The translations under genes and the position numbers were made by a program. The notes beneath the pieces are model-generated. The model was not told the DNA's origin, did not search any database, and worked only from the letters and a program-made list of their open reading frames with translations. DNA of 7,214 bases from Anaerolineales bacterium (lineage in GTDB: Bacteria; Chloroflexota; Anaerolineae; 4572-78; J111): NCBI GenBank assembly GCA_012032575.1, contig JAAUSP010000397.1, positions 1 to 7,214 of the forward strand, written 5' to 3'. Below are positions 6,402 to 7,214 of this stretch, one piece after another; positions within the stretch are counted from its first letter, which is position 1; every line of letters starts with the position of its first letter.

Positions 6402-7214
6402 GGTCGGCTACCTCCAGGGGCAGGATTAAGCTCGTTTCGAGCGGGATGGCCTCGGTTCGAGTTAATTCGCCCAACTCGCCCCGCTCGACAGCTTCAACAA
6501 TGCGCGGGTCGCCGTCGAGCAGGCGCAGCGCCACCCAGCGAGCGTTGGGCAGTCCCGGAAACATTGTTTCCAGTTGGGCCACCAATTCGGCCACGGCCTT
6601 TTTGAGGGCCGGCGGCTCGCTTTTGAGCCGGTGCGGCTGGCAGACGATTTTGCCGGTGGCTACCTCGCTGACAGCTTGCAGCAGTTCCGGGATGCCCTGG
6701 CGCGAGCGGGCGCTGGTCGGCACCACTGGCACGCCCAGGTCGCGGGCCAGCGAGCGCTCATCCACGGTTAGCCCGTGCCGGCGGGCCTCGTCCATCAAAT
6801 TAAGGGCGACAACGGCGCGACCGGTGATTTCAAGCACTTGCAGCACCAGGTTGAGGTTTCGTTCCAGCCGGGTGGCGTCGGCCACGATGATGGTCACATC
6901 GGGCTGGCCGAAGAGAATAAAATTGCGGGCCACTTCTTCATCCAGGCTGGTTGAGAGCAGCGAGTAGGTTCCCGGCAGGTCCACCAGTTTGTAGCGATGG
7001 CCGCCGTAGGAAAAGCCGCCTTCGGCCCGGCTGACGGTTTTGCCCGGCCAATTGCCGGTGTGCTGGCGCAGGCCGGTTAAAGCGTTGAAAATGGTGCTTT
7101 TGCCGGTATTCGGATTGCCGGCCAGGGCGACCACAAATCCCAGTTGTCCATACTAATGCCCAGCTTGATCAAATTGCCGAACGGTTGTGTAGCCGGGCAG
7201 GCTTTCGGCAGTTG
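6394..7214 (-). CDS. feoB: FeoB small GTPase (G protein plus spacer domain), 5' end beyond window, frame interrupted near 7135
   Basis: This is the cytoplasmic GTP-binding half of the FeoB iron(II) importer, which controls the permease encoded next. Counting from the GTG at 7134, seen are G1 GNPNTGKST (6-14), the switch NWPGKTV (28-34), G3 DLPG (52-55), G4 NLMD (112-115), and SARSRQG as G5. A helical spacer domain follows, ending EVADHA. The reported frame has only a GTG start, just after a TAG at 7155-7153, and begins too close to G1 (the family usually has several residues before it). A neighbouring frame is open from the window edge to the ATG at 7151 (ISMDN). One added base at 7135-7146 joins it, giving [18 protein letters not shown] (T added) or [13 protein letters not shown] (C added). 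So the true start is either the ATG at 7151 or lies off the window. The last codons overlap the permease start. No feoA is seen inside the window. Confidence 0.9.
6410..6415 (-). promoter_or_regulatory. Strong internal ribosome binding site for the FeoB permease
   Basis: GGAGGT on the minus strand lies inside the end of the GTPase gene, with nine bases between GGAGG and the ATG at 6401. Together with the 8-base gene overlap it supports a natural split FeoB with translational coupling, not a broken single FeoB. Confidence 0.8.

Overview
This window carries bacterial metal-homeostasis genes plus a DNA-repair helicase gene, and most of its large genes are interrupted by single-base frame breaks. 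From left to right: the start of a TauE/SafE-type (DsbD_2-like) membrane protein on the minus strand (1-278); a divergent intergenic region (279-500); a radD/yejH helicase gene on the plus strand, split at about 1034 (501-2221); a P1B-type heavy-metal ATPase on the minus strand, split at about 3960 (2254-4724); a 220-base AT-rich regulatory gap with a promoter, a palindromic operator and a terminator (4725-4944); and a split feoB ferrous-iron uptake operon on the minus strand. In that operon the permease gene lies at 4945-6401 (frame break at about 5421) and the small-GTPase gene at 6394 to beyond 7214 (frame break at about 7135).

How the genes work together: the FeoB GTPase and FeoB permease overlap by 8 bases with a strong Shine-Dalgarno sequence inside the first gene, so they look like one translationally coupled iron(II) importer. 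Their transcript runs into a good intrinsic terminator at 4871-4911. The ATPase downstream then has its own sigma70-type promoter (TTGACA, 17 bases, TATATT), whose start region is covered by a perfect 9-2-9 palindrome. Iron import and metal export therefore appear to be separate transcription units, with the exporter probably repressed until metal is sensed. RadD and the TauE-like protein are divergent from each other. RadD converges tail to tail with the ATPase, and no terminator is visible between them.

Organism: the two halves give different impressions. RadD is very close in sequence to the proteobacterial family (as remembered from E. coli RadD), and the last quarter of the ATPase resembles proteobacterial copper ATPases. 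The split FeoB and the first three quarters of the ATPase resemble proteins of Chloroflexota or Clostridia-like anaerobes. This could be horizontal transfer, a natural mosaic gene or an assembly join. The sequence alone does not decide.

All four frame breaks are explained by the loss of exactly one base, mostly in homopolymers or GC repeats. This points to deletion-type sequencing or assembly errors rather than four decayed genes. The radD break is the only one with the hallmarks of programmed -1 frameshifting (a T TTA AAA heptamer and a downstream 9-bp hairpin). I see no CRISPR array, tRNA, rRNA, insertion sequence or clearly new system.
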